Assembly (NCBI RefSeq): GCF_034140825.1
Contig: NC_089043.1
Location: 19,786,001-19,850,000 of the forward strand
DNA: 64,000 nucleotides
Direction: 5' to 3'
Origin: Oryza sativa Japonica Group
Taxonomy: Eukaryota; Streptophyta; Magnoliopsida; Poales; Poaceae
Below the pieces are notes generated by a model. It did not search any database. It was not told the DNA's origin and saw nothing but the letters and a program-made list of their open reading frames with translations. The position numbers were made by a program, and so were the translations under genes. Below, piece after piece: positions 1 through 12,560 of the stretch (positions within the stretch are counted from its first letter, which is position 1; every line of letters begins with the position of its first letter).

Positions 1-217
1 ACTAAACAAGGCCTTAGGTTAGCTTTAGAATATCGCAAACATTTAAATCTTTAAATTTATTTTACTTGCTTTTATATTTTCAGCTCAAGGCCATTTCCTC
101 ACTCAATCAACCCATTCACTGACCGTCCGATCTAACATGGGCGGCCTAGATTCGAGAGTCAGCAGCGTCGACGGGTACGTTTCATACAGGTCCCTCACTT
201 CCAGACCTCCGGCCGCC

Positions 218-300
218 ATGGCCTCGAGCAAACTCATTCCACGGCGAGCCGGCGACGGCGACCCAGAGTGGCCGCCGCCGACCAAGGCTTCGGCGATCAG
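218..300 (+). other. possible first coding exon of an unidentified gene
   Basis: An ATG in good plant context (gccgccATGg) opens 27 codons ending at a plausible donor (ATCAG then GTACGA). The peptide starts MASSKLIPRR and contains PEWPPPTK. No continuation exon is convincing before the GEX2 3' end at 754. It could be a lone exon, a gene relic or chance. I do not recognise it. Confidence 0.22.
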
Positions 301-753
301 GTACGATCTGTTCTTCTTCAACCTCCATCCGTTGTAGCGAAAATCGATCTATGTGTGTCCGGTAGCGGTTCACTCCCCGGCCGGGTCACCGCGAGATTCA
401 GGTAAACATTAGAAATTTCACCAAATAGAAATATTAGAGATTCAGGTAAATATGAGTTCATGACAAATAGAAAATTTTATTTGATTTGATTCTGTTCATG
501 TAGAGGTAAGCTATTGTTTAATCTGAGGGGATTTCGCTTGGCATCTGTCAAACTAAGAAAAGTGCTTCCTGTTTCTTTTTTCTTGACATCTAGATAATGG
601 ATAAGAACAGAAAATGAGTCTAAAGCTACTTTAAAGCTAGCTAAACTGCTTATACTCTCTAGATCTGATCAACTGGAAACCTGACCAACCAGAGAAATGT
701 TATTCTATGGTGGGCATTGAGCAAATGGAGCTTGATTGGAGCGAGCAGAAGTG
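301..753. other. intergenic spacer downstream of GEX2
   Basis: AT-rich sequence with no coding signal. It should contain the 3' untranslated region of the minus-strand GEX2 gene. A short motif near 385-450 (attcaggtaaa) is repeated, with no clear meaning. Confidence 0.5.
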
Positions 754-3700
754 CTACTTGTCCTTGTGTTCTGCAAGCTGGTCATCTTGATCTCCATTGT
801 TTCTGGACATAGTTAACGGCTGCAGCTCCAGTTCCTGCCTGCGTGACCGAGGTGACCTGAGTATCCAAAATAAATGGCAGTTAGACACAAATTCAATCAC
901 GCACCGATGATTCATGGGATCTTTTGTTATCATGTTGTGCCTAGCAGCAAATTGCGAAATCTGAAGTCTATACTCTGCTGATGCTAGAATGAACAGCACA
1001 AAATTCTGAACATGAAACGTGCCTACACACACTCCTTACCTCTTCCGTAAACTGGATCTGTTTCCACCTGAGGAGAGCACGGTAGCAGGTGCAGACAAAT
1101 ATCCAGCATCATCTGACGATGAGGTGCTCGTCTTTTCACATTGCAGAAGAACATGGGCAAAATAAATTCTCCGAAAGTTTGTAGATGGAAAGGATAAAAA
1201 AAAAAGGATATGCAGATCCTGGTGAGCTGGTGAAAGTTTCAGAAAGAAATGTACTCACATTTTGATGAGACGCGGTCTTCTTCAGCTTACGTGTCTTCTT
1301 GTTGTGATTTTTTCCCTTGCCTTTGAGAGCACAGATGCATTTTAAGATGTAATACAGAAGAACACACCCAAGGGATAGCTCAATTGTTAAGGCTGTTCTC
1401 AACACTGAAAGTATTTGTAACACGGAGAAATGGTCAGTACAATTTGGTGGATGTAGACATCTAGTGCAGAAGGTTGTGCTAAACACAAAAACCACCAGCA
1501 TGGACACTTACAAAGATCTCTTGACTTCACAGATTTCCTTATGAGTAGACGAATGGTCTTTATGGTGGACAATGGCGTCCCTGATTTCATTGAACAGTCT
1601 GGGTAGCATCCAAAGTATCCCAGGTCATTTACAATAATAACTAAGGTTGTTTCATTGCTTCGACCCTGAAAGAGAAACATAACCCATATTTTAGTCTGAA
1701 CATTCTCCTAATCTCCTGTGGGGCATGAAATATACCATTTTAGTCTGAACACTTAGGTAATCATTCACAAAGTCAGGCACCAATTCAATCTTTCCAAAAA
1801 GCAGTTCATTTGGATTGTCTGAAAAGTTTAGCTTTCCTGAAGTGCAGTAACAGATATGCAATTACAAAGACACCTATGACTTATGCAACGGACTGCATAA
1901 TTTACCTGGCCGAGGAACAACATATTCACTCAAGAAAGGAGACAAATAATTCATGGAATGAACTAATGAAGTGACCAGAGAAGATAAAATATTTACCTGG
2001 TAGAACAACCGCTGCATTGCATTGTTGCAATCAGAGACACTCCCACGGAACCTGATACCAGCTACTCTCAGGACTATGCGATCAGCACTGGAAGTCTGAA
2101 GGGGCTGCCAACAGTTGTTCCCTTCAATCTTCACCTCTGCAGTGGCGACGATACCAGCTGTCAAGGTTACCATGAGAGCTCCTTCATGAACTTCTAATGA
2201 GAGAACCAGCTGAAGATGGGACTTGTTCCCTGCAAAACGAATGAGAATAAAGCGAGCTAAGTTAATCTGAAAGGCCAAAGAACAACAGTTACATGTCAAA
2301 GTAAGCATGATATTCCTCATCTACCAATAATAGAAAGAGGTGATGAAGTACCTGGGAAACTCTGAAGATCTGGTTCAACAATGGAGGACTCAAATGGATC
2401 CCTTTGTTTGTCAAAGATTTGATATCCTTCAATTGATTTTTTCCCACCCAAGAAAATCGATTCTGGAGCTAATATAACTGGTGGATCGTTGATTGGCTCT
2501 ACGAAAATGGGTACTTGAGCATCTTCTCTTCCACTCCTGCTCATGGCATAAATCTTTATAATATCATTTCCATAGAAGTCTTCGTTTCTGCACATGGTGA
2601 TAGAATTATGATCATTAGTAAACAACTATATTGACCCTTGTGAAATAAATCCTTGTAAGACTAGGAAGATTCAGATTCTTGATTACTACCCGATATACTT
2701 AACAAATCGTAGCGCTCCATTTATTGCTTCGACTGTTCCGTTGAATATCAAATCTTTGCCATATCTATCTCCTGTGCTGATTGAAAGTACGTCATATGAT
2801 GTCTGATGAAATTTCATTGGCATAGGAGCAAGAGACACATTTCCAGACTGCGCTTGTAGCATAACAGAGATATTTTCTGCTGCATCTGAATATGCTATCT
2901 TAATCCCTGGAAACCCACTGCCCAAAACATATCAGCAAGTGATTAGTTCAGAAATCCAAACAAAAGAAGTGATGATAGGTCGGGAGAAACAGCTATTTAC
3001 CCGAATTGTGGGGCAATCGTGTCTTCAGTAGCATGTAGCTGTTGGGGTAAAGAAATAAACTGGGGTGGTCTGCAGAGAACTGATATGAACACTGTGCCGT
3101 ATGCAATGTTGTCATGCTTGTCGAATATTATGTACCAAAATGTGTCATTTCCAAAGAATCCTTCGAAAGGTGTGTACCTAAATTTTTTTTGATTGTATTG
3201 TAGGACTGACCCATGAAGCGGCTTCAAAAAGGTAGGCACAAAGTTATCATGAATTCCTTGTTTTTTTTTTAAAAAAAAACAAGGTTATCATGAAATCGAA
3301 TTGGTGAAATTAAGTAATGGCATGATGAAGTAACTGGAATATTACTCCGATCCACATATTAAAAGACTTTTTTTTGGCTAGATTTATAGTATATTTTAAG
3401 TTGGAATATTACTCCGATCCACATATTAAAAGACTTTTTTTGCTAGATTTGTAGTATATTATAAGTTGTGTTGTTAAAGTGTTAACATGTACAAGACTAA
3501 TATATCGCATGAGAAAATTTTGTGGTTATCACTAAGAAGTTATAGATAGTTTTGGGGCTGAAAAGACGCGAATATTAGGGAATGACCTAATATCAAATAA
3601 TTAGAAAGGGTATGGCTTCGAAAAGCTCACCACTTTGTGAAGCTAGCCGAAAGACCCTTGGGTGGTTCTTAGATAGTTTTGGGGCTGATCTGGGGAATTA

Positions 3701-6700
3701 GTTGACGGCATGGGCTTACCGGATAAAAATTAACTACAGCTTGGCCTCCTGCAATGTAGTCATTTGACAATACATCAAAGGAAACAGATTCATTCTCCCG
3801 TACTGAAATTATATCGTTTTGAACCGTGGAGAAGTCTTCATCTGCATGAGATATGTTTTTTTTTTCAGCTAATCATAGCTATTTAACAATTAAACAGAAG
3901 TATTGATGCTCAAATTTTTCTATGATTTTTTTTTGAATTTAACTATGAATCTCATCTGACCAACTGAAATGTTACCTTGAACAACATGCACTTCGAATGG
4001 GCAAGGTTTCAGTTGTGCATCCTCAAACTGAATACAAATTCTATATAAACCGGTATTTTTCGCCACATAATAAGTAGTATACGATCCATCTTTGTTGTCA
4101 ACAAACTCCCCTGCGGTGAAGCTTGGCGCATTCATAGGGGTTGTACTATCTGCAGAGGTTAGCTGAATCCTCAATTTTGATGCCAAGTGTATCATTGGAT
4201 TCATGAATGGATCAACAAGTTGAACAACTACTTCATTGTGGACTGAAGTTTTGACTTTACGAACGAACGTGACAACTGTTGATAAATCGGTGCTAACTAC
4301 ACCTGCAAGTAGAAAAATGTCATATGGATAGTTAGCATCCTGAAATTGGTTGTTTTGAGCTGCAAGTTAAGGTAAGATGTGATGTAATCATTGGAATTGC
4401 AAATGTCTACTGAATCACATCAATATGAAATTGAATTACTAAAAATATACAAAAGAGGTATCAAACCTGTGGAAACTGTCATTTTATAGGGATTTCCACT
4501 GTTTATCACTATGTTCCCACACTGAACCCAAATTTCATACTCCCCAGCAAATTTAGGAGTATATGAAACATTAAAACTATTTGGTCGCATGTTTCCTGCA
4601 ATAATCTGAGGACACAGAGTGTATTTTAGTAACCATGTCAATAAACAATCAAAAGAGGCAGAGAAATAGTACTTTTTCCTGATGGCCAGTAGGTCCTCCA
4701 CTGAAATGTCCTCCCACAAATGTACTGAAATGTCCTCCCACAAATGTTTCCTCTGCAAATAAATTTAGTTGTTAGAACATACTCCTTATGTCCTAAAATT
4801 AGGCGTGTTAGTTTTTTACATGGTATTAACTTCTTTGATTCTTTCATACTCCATCCATCCACAAAAGTTACACCTATTACTTTTGTCACTAAGACCAAGA
4901 AAAAATTAAATCATTTTGGATGTTACAAAATCAAGGAGTGAATGTAAGCATGCAACTAATGAGTATTTAGATGACTTCTTGGGTTCTAATTAAACATTTA
5001 ATTTATCTCTTCATTTAAGTCTCGAATGCATAAAGACTACAAATAGGCCGGAACAACTTATTTGGAAAAACTTAAATGTGAAATATGTCTAACTTTTGTG
5101 GATGGAGAGAGAGTAATATATTATCATCATCTACAGAGTTAACATCGTGTCAAAGTACTTTCAAATATAAATATATTACATTTGTGACACTAAACATATA
5201 AATTACTAGTTTAATATTAGTCAAGAGTAACATATCTTGATTTTCCTAAACATACGGATGCCATATTGGGTCAGAAAAATACTTTTTTTTCTAGAAAAAT
5301 ATAAGATCAAATGGTTTGATAGCATTACCATTTAATTCTCCTGGAGATATGGTTGAATTTACACTAGCACCATTTTTACTCAAAATCTGTACTTTCAGCC
5401 ATGCGGATTCAATTGGGGAAGGATAGCTATAGTGATCCTGCAGGTAAACCATAAAATGTGACACTGAACCGGCAACTGAATGTGCTAAACCAGATCCATT
5501 AGCAAAACTGTTTGAACCATCGCAATACCCTGTTCAGATTGAACTAACGAAGAGTTAGTTTTGTGATTAATTAGCAAACGGATAGTTGAATATTGAGAAA
5601 AAAAACAGTAGCAACCTCTTAAATCATGACTAAACAAGTAGCAAACCAGACTCTACTGATAAGAAAATCACCATATAAAAAAGAGTGAATTTCATAAAAC
5701 CCTAGGTTTTGAGGTACTTATAACACAAACATCTAAGTTCTACTATTTGTTTTGAGAAACCCCATGTTTTGGGGCAAAATGTTTCAAGAAACCCCATATT
5801 TACTCAAATACTCATAATTTAAATATTATATATGATTTTTAGTATATGTTTAAGCACCAAATACACATCTCATCCTATATAATTTATCTTTTTCCTCACT
5901 CTTGAGTTGCACAATTGATAAAAACGCAACATAACCTCATTGATAATGGCACATAACATATTATTTATACCTATAAACAATCATACTACCCATGACCTAT
6001 GCTCGTTAAAATGAGGCTAGCATTTATATATACTCAGAAATATCTCGTATTATTTTTTTCAATTATTATGCATAAATATATTAGCCAAAAGCGATGATAT
6101 AAGCTTAAACATGAGGTTTCTTGAAACATTTTGCCCTAAAACTTAGGGTTCTTCGAAACAAATTGTAATACCTAGAGTTCTGTGTTATATTATAGGTGCC
6201 CCAAAACCTAGGGGTTTCTGAAATTCACTCTATAAAAAATGTACACCATGTTGAACATCACAAAATGCAGAAGAAAATTACCTACAAAAACATTATACAC
6301 GTAGTCCATGTTGGAGATCTTTTGGTTCAGCTTAGGATCGAAAATTGTGAGAACAAACTCTCCAGGATCCACAGCTTTGAAAGAGAGCAGCCGAGTTCCA
6401 TCGTCCACAACCTCAATCAGTAGATCTGCTACCGGGACAGACAAATTTGTGGCTCGTTTAACTATTCTAGCATCAAATGGATGGATATCTGGAACAGCAT
6501 TTCCAAAATAATCCTTCTGATGTATGAAAATCTCCAGCTTGGAAAATATCTGCAATACATTAGTCCCATACTTCCAGCTGCATGTGCTTTTAGCTATATC
6601 AACAGGGCCTGAAAGAAGTTGATAAAGTTAACTAAATTACTCAAATCCCCACAAAATTATGCATCTGACCGCTAGCATATATTTCCAGCATAATATACTA

Positions 6701-7748
6701 CCACAAATTAATTATGAATTGTATTTCTCGCCACATACAAATAATTTGGTCAAATACATAATCACATAATCTCCAACTCTCCCAAACAACACATATTTTT
6801 ACTCAAATTTTGCAATATGTAAATGAACTAGAAGTCAGAAGTTGGAAAACTCGGTATTTATAGATTCTCAAAACTGGTTACAAATCCGCTGCTTCTCATA
6901 ATTTTAAGCTCCCCTAAACCATGAGTTCTATTGTCAATTATTTTTTTTTAAAAAAAATACTTTGAGAAACTGAATAAGTAGCACTGGCGCTAACCTGGAT
7001 TGACGGTCAGTAACAATGGCGAACCACGCAATGTGTTGTCATCGCTCTGAACCCGGACAAGGAATGCTCCAGCAACAACCGGAACAAACTCAAGGCTGAT
7101 GCGTCCATCTTCCGCCCATCCATTGTACCGAAAATCCTTGAATTCCACGATGGCGCCATTGCTACGGGACACCGACACCTTCAAGTTGCCATTGCCGCCG
7201 GGCATGTCGGCCCCTCGCGCGACGCCGTTGCCGAACGCGTCCCTGAGAGCGACCGACACGGACGCCTTCGATCCGGCGACGCACGCGCCGGAGTAGGTCC
7301 AGGAGGCCAGCGACGCCGACGGGTGCACGCCGGCGGCGGCGACCGCGAACTCGAGCGTCGACTCGGCGACGCCGAACCGCTCCTCGCCGACGAGCACGAC
7401 GAAGTCGCCGGCGCGCAGCGGCACGAACGTGATGTTCCAGGCGGCCGGCTCGCCGGCGTGGTGCGCCGCGACGTCGGCGATGTAGGTGCTGTTGCCCCGC
7501 CTGCCGTTCACCGTCGCCGTGAACGACAGCGACCGCCGCGCCTCGTCCCCGGGCGGGAGGTCGAGCGGCGTGATCTTGATCACCGCGGTGTCGCCGGCGA
7601 CGAACGACGACCTGTAGTCGAGCCAACTGAACGCGAACGACGGCGGCATCGGCTGCTGCGCCCGCGCCATCGACGCGCGCCGTGCTGCTGCGACGACGCA
7701 GAGGAGGAGAAGCCAGAGAGGAGGCAAGGACGAGCGCGGCGAGCCCAT
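754..7748 (-). CDS. GEX2: GEX2-like gamete-expressed sperm surface protein, 16 exons, 1152 aa
   Basis: Exons: 7748-6995, 6608-6282, 5529-5329, 4752-4673, 4605-4467, 4302-3976, 3841-3720, 3221-3001, 2917-2690, 2587-2352, 2229-1997, 1831-1736, 1665-1512, 1404-1259, 1131-1040, 856-754; all junctions GT-AG, total 3459 nt, open throughout. Seen: a signal peptide (MGSPRSS then a Leu-rich core, residues 1-30); immunoglobulin/filamin-like beta repeats over about residues 35-610 (for example YTPKFAGEYEIWVQCG and FTAGEFVDNKDGSYTTYYV); a cadherin-like part from about 610 (RENESVSFDVLSNDY; VEPINDPPVIL); one membrane span near 1042-1066; and a short charged tail. Known: Arabidopsis GEX2 is a sperm plasma-membrane protein with filamin-like domains needed for gamete attachment at double fertilisation. 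Inferred: this is the grass orthologue. The least certain junctions are the acceptors at 3221 and 1831. Confidence 0.88.
3335..3466. repeat. tandem duplication of about 66 bp in a GEX2 intron
   Basis: Two adjacent copies (3335-3401 and 3402-3466) both begin tggaatattactccgatcc and differ at a few positions, mainly the length of a T run. They lie inside the intron between the exons ending at 3720 and 3221. Confidence 0.8.
4700..4747 (-). repeat. perfect 24-bp tandem duplication inside a GEX2 exon
   Basis: Units 4700-4723 and 4724-4747 are identical. Read on the minus strand they add eight residues in frame, giving TFVGGHFS twice in a row. The duplication keeps the reading frame. Confidence 0.9.
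4849..5115. mobile_element. Stowaway-like MITE in a GEX2 intron
   Basis: Terminal inverted repeats CATCCACAAAAGTTA (left) and taacttttgtggatg (right) carry the CTCC/GGAG ends usual for Stowaway and are flanked by TA. It lies between the GEX2 exons 5529-5329 and 4752-4673. No coding capacity. Confidence 0.7.
5683..6230. mobile_element. foldback Mutator-type MITE in a GEX2 intron, 548 bp
   Basis: The ends are GAGTGAATTTCA and its inverse tgaaattcactc, and the arms stay similar for about 120 bp (shared blocks such as ccctaggttttg and gcaaaatgtttcaagaaac). A perfect 9-bp duplication TATAAAAAA flanks it at 5674-5682 and 6231-6239; 9 bp is the Mutator superfamily hallmark. Non-coding, presumably moved by a MULE transposase in trans. 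Confidence 0.85.
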
Positions 7749-8276
7749 GGCGGCCGGCGTTCTTGGCCGGTGTGGAAGGACGTGGAGGGCTGCAGGGTGG
7801 ATGAACTCCGACGACGGTGTTACTGATCTGCAAGTTTCTGCAACTACATCCCCTTACAAAGAAGTTTTGGCAACTGCAAGGCGGCAATCGGCCTGCAAGT
7901 TTTTGCAACTGCAACTCTGCAAGACTGCAACTGCAAGGTGGTTTCCCTTAGCACGTTTTTTAAACTGCTAAATAGTGTTGTTTCACGTGAAAACTTTCTA
8001 CATAGAAGTTGATATAAAAATAATCAAATAAATCTATTTTTCAAGTTTTTAATAATTAAAATTTAATTAACCATGTGCTAATGACTTTTCTTGTTTTACG
8101 TGCGCACTTAATTTTCATCCTTGTTGGAGAATCAAACAGGGTCGTAGACAGTGGGCTAGTGTCCATGCCTTGGCCATCAACAATTTGAAGATGGGAAAAT
8201 TTCATCCTCTGTGCCTTTGTGGCACCTTAAGTTTTTGAAAGAAAAAAGAGTCACGAGTCATTCTCTGTTACCATTA
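7749..8276. promoter_or_regulatory. upstream region of GEX2
   Basis: GEX2 is transcribed leftwards, so its promoter should lie here. The hexamer CTGCAA and near copies recur many times at about 7828-7938, alternating with ttttGCAACT. No clear TATA box was found. The part from 7960 to 8120 is AT-rich and resembles the inner part of a common rice MITE. Confidence 0.35.
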
Positions 8277-8616
8277 GGGCATCCTCAATGTGTAAAAAAG
8301 GTAACCTTAAGCAATTAATGCTGCAACAGTACACGACTTTAAGCATTGTGGAGCTACACCATAAGCTTTATGCTAGCAAAAACAACCTTAAGCTTAAGGT
8401 ATGACACAAGAGAATAAAATACAATTGCTACACTGTTTACAACAATAAAATATACACATCAGTTCAACCGCATTGCTTCTAGCCGTTGTGGCCGTTGCCG
8501 CTACACTGCTAGCCGTTGGCTTCATTTGCTTGCTGCTGATACCTATAAAACATATGTAGAAAACCCACAAGTGAACGAGCAACACAACCTGATTCATCCA
8601 TTTCACCACACCATAC

Positions 8617-9916
8617 ATGGATCCTTTCAACAAAACTTTTACAAATCTGCTCAATCAAGGTTCCTCAAGCCAAGCAACAGAGAGTGATGGCCCAAACCCT
8701 CCTCATCCCCAATTTCCCACAAATTTTCCCCAATATTTGAGACCTAGTTTTCTACATAATTTTCATCCTTTTGGTACTCCAACCAACTACCAGCCATATA
8801 GCCACCCTCCTCCAATCTTTCAAGGTGCTCACCGACAAGATTATTATGGGCAAACAACTCCATCTAGCTTTCCAGGGGTTCAACTTCAAGAAAGTATGGT
8901 ATGCTCACCTAATCAAGTGTATGGATTTGCAGCTAGTAGATCACAAGTTGGGATGCAATATAATTCATCACTTGGGGCTGTAGCCAACAACTCTTCCCAT
9001 GGATCAGAGTCAGCTTCTCCAAGCCTTGCAAGGCAGAAGGAGAAACAAGTAGTTGATCTTGAAGAGGGAAGTGATAGCAGTGAAGAAGGAAGAAGGGGGA
9101 TACGCATCAATTGGACCGAAGATGACAACATACGACTGATGAGTTCTTGGTTGAACAATTCCGTTGATCCCATAAAAGGCAATGACAAGAAATCAGAACA
9201 TTATTGGAAGGCAGTGGCTGCAGAGTTTAACACCAATATGCCTAGTAATGGGAACAAAAGGACAGCTAAGCAATGCAGGACACATTGGGATAACGTGAAG
9301 AGAGATGTTACAAAGTTTTGTGGATTTTATGCTAAAGCTAGAAATACCTTCACTAGTGGATACTCTGATGAGATGATAATGGAGAAAGCCCGTGAGTGGT
9401 ACAAAAGTCGAAACAACGATAAACCTTTCACCTTAGAGTACATGTGGAAAGATCTCAAAGATCAACCAAAATGGCGTAGAGTCCTTGAACAATCTAGCAA
9501 GAATAAGAGAAACAAGATTTCTGAATCAGGAGCATATACCTCATCATCTAATCAAGACACTGAAAAGGAATCAGTGAGCAAAGAGAAGCGCCCTGAGGGG
9601 CAGAAGGCAGCAAAACAAAGGCAAAAGGGGAAATGTGAACCATCACCTTTGGGGGACAAGCCAAGTCAAAATATGATTCTTTCATGAAGCTGTTACAACT
9701 AGAGCAGCAACAATTCTAAGATCACCAGAAGCAACATTGGTATCAGCAGAAGCTAAAAAAGAAAAGGCAAGAGCTAAAAAAGACAAGGCAAAGGCGAAGA
9801 AATACAAGACATACTTAAAATTGATGGAGAAGGATACATCAAACTACAGTGAAGCAAAATTGAAGAGACACGAAGATGTGTTGGACCAATTAGCTAGAGA
9901 ATTAGCCGAGGAATAA
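8617..9916 (+). pseudogene. Harbinger ORF1 (Myb/trihelix-like DNA-binding protein), broken
   Basis: An open stretch of 356 codons (8617-9687) starts MDPFNKTFTNLL. The N-terminal half is rich in Pro, Phe, Gln and Ser; residues about 165-260 form a Myb/SANT-like domain (NWTEDDNIRLMSSWL, KQCRTHWDNVKRDVTKF). The usual C-terminal coiled coil is displaced: a shift near 9670 moves the reading into another frame (YDSFMKLLQLEQQQF), a TAA follows at about 9717, and a second shift is needed to reach the Lys/Ala-rich helix ending near 9916 (LARELAEE). Known: in Ping/Pong-type elements this protein works with the transposase. Probably non-functional here. Confidence 0.8.
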
Positions 9917-10499
9917 AAATCAGTAGCAATGTCGTGTGTAAACAATTCTAGGAATCAGTAGCAAGCAATTAGCTAGGAATGATGCCTATTTTATAATGCC
10001 AATGTTCTTATCATATATTAGAATCGTGTGTAACAATGTTGCTTGTAATGTGACCCTATTTGTATTCTGCTCTATTATGGTAATATCAATATCAATGTTG
10101 TATGTTACTACTAGGGTATGGAACTACAACATGCTGAGAGAAATCACCTTTCACATGGATCTAGCTGTAAATGTTTTGTCTCCTTCCATGACCAAATCTG
10201 CTTATTTTACATCACTTGTACTGTGCCTATTGTAAACCTGACAAAAGCAAAAGATAGATGTTGGAACACTGCCAAAAGCATACATATCTATTGAAAACCT
10301 GACAAAAAGCAAGAGCTAGCTGTTGGAGCACTGATAAAAGCAAAAGCAAAATAGAGCTGTTGTAAACTAAATAAACTAGTTGTTGGAATCTAGCCATTGG
10401 AATGTATCATCTACAAATAGGTGATGTGGTTCAGCAGGACCAGTCATCCTCATTTCCTTCAACTTCATCCCAACAGCTTTCCTCCCACTTTCAAACAAA

Positions 10500-11863
10500 A
10501 TGTCCAGCGAGTCACCAAACCAATCTAGTCAGTCAGATGATTCTAGCTCTAGTGACAATCTTGAAGGGTTGATGTGGGAAGAAATCAATGATCCTATGGA
10601 GGCTGAGATTGAAGCTGAGATGGAAGCTCAAATTGAAGCTGAACTTCAAGCTCAAATGCAAGCACAAGAAGCTGGTACTTCTAATCGACGTAGAGGCTAC
10701 AACTGGAGGTACATCAATAGAGATCATGCAGAAGACCACAACAGATTGTTTGCTAAATATTTTTCTACCAATCCTTTATATACCGATAATCAGTTCCGTA
10801 GGAGATTTCGCATGAGAAAGCATTTATATTTTCGCATTGTTGAAGCTCTTGGCATTTAGTCCCCATATTTTCGTTTACGACGAGATGCATTTGGGAAGGT
10901 TGGCCTATCACCGTTGCAGAAATGCACGTCTGCCTTATGCATGTTGGCATATGGTACACCAGCCGACCTTATGGATGATACTTTTGGGGTTGCAGAAAGC
11001 ACAGCAATGGAGTGCATGATAAAATTTGTTCAAGGTGTTAGACACATATTTGGTCAGCAATATCTTCGCAGACCTACTGAACAAGATATCTAGTGTTTAC
11101 TTCAACAAGGTGAGGCACGTGAATTCCCCGGCATGTTGGGTAGTGTTGATTGCATGCACTGGGAGTGGCAAAATTGCCCAGTTGCATGGAAGGGCTAATT
11201 CACGCGTGGTGATTATGGTGTACCCACTGTCATGCTTGAAGCAGTTGCATCTGCTGACATATGGATTTGGCATGCCTTTTTTAGTGCTGCTGGTTCTAAC
11301 AACGACATTAATGTGTTGGATCAGTCATCATTGTTCACTGAAGTGCTACAAGGAAGAGCTCCTAGTGTTCAATTTACTGTCAATGGGTCAGAATATAACA
11401 CCGGATACTATCTAGCTGACGGTATTTATCCTGAGTGGGCTGTATTTGTCAAATCAATCATCAGACCTCAAGCTGACAAGGCTAAATTGTATGCACAACA
11501 TCAAGAATCAACAAGAAAAGATGTGGAACGGGCATTTGGGGTTTTGCAAAAGAGTTGGGCCATCGTCCGTCATCCAGCAAGGATTTGGGAAAGGGAAGAA
11601 CTAGCTGATATCATGTATGCATGTGTTATTTTGCATAATATGATAGTTGAGGATGAGAGAGACACCTACGAGATACCCGATGACAACACATATGAACAAT
11701 CACAAAGATCTGCACAACTAACAGGATATGATCATGGTCCAATCCATGGATTTGCATAGGTCCTAGAGAAAGACAAGAATATTCGTGATCGATCAACACA
11801 TCGACGTCTCAAGGCAGATTTGATGGAGCACATATGGCAAAAAAATGGTGGTCAGCAACAATA
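10500..11863 (+). pseudogene. Harbinger DDE transposase (DDE_Tnp_4 type), interrupted by stops only
   Basis: One reading frame runs from ATG 10500 to about 11863 with no frameshift but in-frame stops at about 10857, 11091, 11197 and 11757. Between them the protein reads cleanly: an acidic N-terminus with EAE/AQ repeats, an HTH-like region (NQFRRRFRMRKHLYFRIVEAL), and the catalytic blocks GSVDCMHW (first Asp), SNNDINVLDQS (second Asp) and ERAFGVLQ (Glu). All three acidic residues are present. At least one stop (after AWKG) is explained by one C-to-T change of a CAA codon, as expected from decay of methylated, silent DNA. Confidence 0.85.
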
Positions 11864-12179
11864 AAACTAGAGTTTATCAGTCCATTATGAACCTTGTATT
11901 TTTCTTTTTTATTTAAATCATCAAAATTACTTGTATTCGTAATTGAGAAGGGATCCCTTAGTACTAGCCTATTGTATGACCTCTGCATCACTACATCACA
12001 AGCTAAGAAGTATGCAGCAGTACTATTGCATTAATCCCTCGACGGAGCACAAGTGTATTGTTTCTCAGTTTTTTTTATTAAGATTTGATGCCGCACAACT
12101 AAACGCTCAACCAAAAATCCATGGGAAGGTGAAAGCAACGATTCACATGATGCAAACATAGTTTATCTTCCTGGCAAGA

Positions 12180-12560
12180 CTTGCACAACCAAAAACAAAT
12201 CATGGATTTAATCACCCGATGGAATGTAAGCAAGAACATGAAGAAGAAGGGATCAATCACCTCATCCCTGAAACCCCGACGGAGTCGACGCGTACTCGTC
12301 AAGGCACAGACGCGGAGGAGCACGGCAACGTGGACCTCGTTCAGCAAGGCGACCACCGCCAGACCATCAGGCTCCATGAGCACGACGCCATCTGCAGGCA
12401 AGGCCATGGTGGCACAAGGTCGGAGTTGCGGCACGGCGAGGTGCTCCCGCCGGTCGCAGATCTCGGCGACCGGATAAGGCATGGGCAGGAGCAGCTGTGA
12501 GGTAGACGCGGCCAAATTTCCGCGCCGCCGCTAGAGAAATTGGGGATCGAGTGAAATTAG
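12180..12560. other. GC-rich block in the 3' part of the Harbinger element
   Basis: This block is much richer in G+C than the rest of the element and is open in several frames on both strands. On the minus strand it resembles a 5' leader plus first exon (ATG at 12515; MAASTSQLLLPMPYP; possible donor near 12260). It could be captured host sequence or the element's own subterminal region. I do not recognise a protein. Confidence 0.3.

Noticed and set aside
7162-7914. 250-codon Arg-rich frame overlapping GEX2 exon 1
   Set aside because: Out-of-frame reading of a GC-rich exon; the GEX2 frame has a signal peptide and splices cleanly to the rest of the gene.
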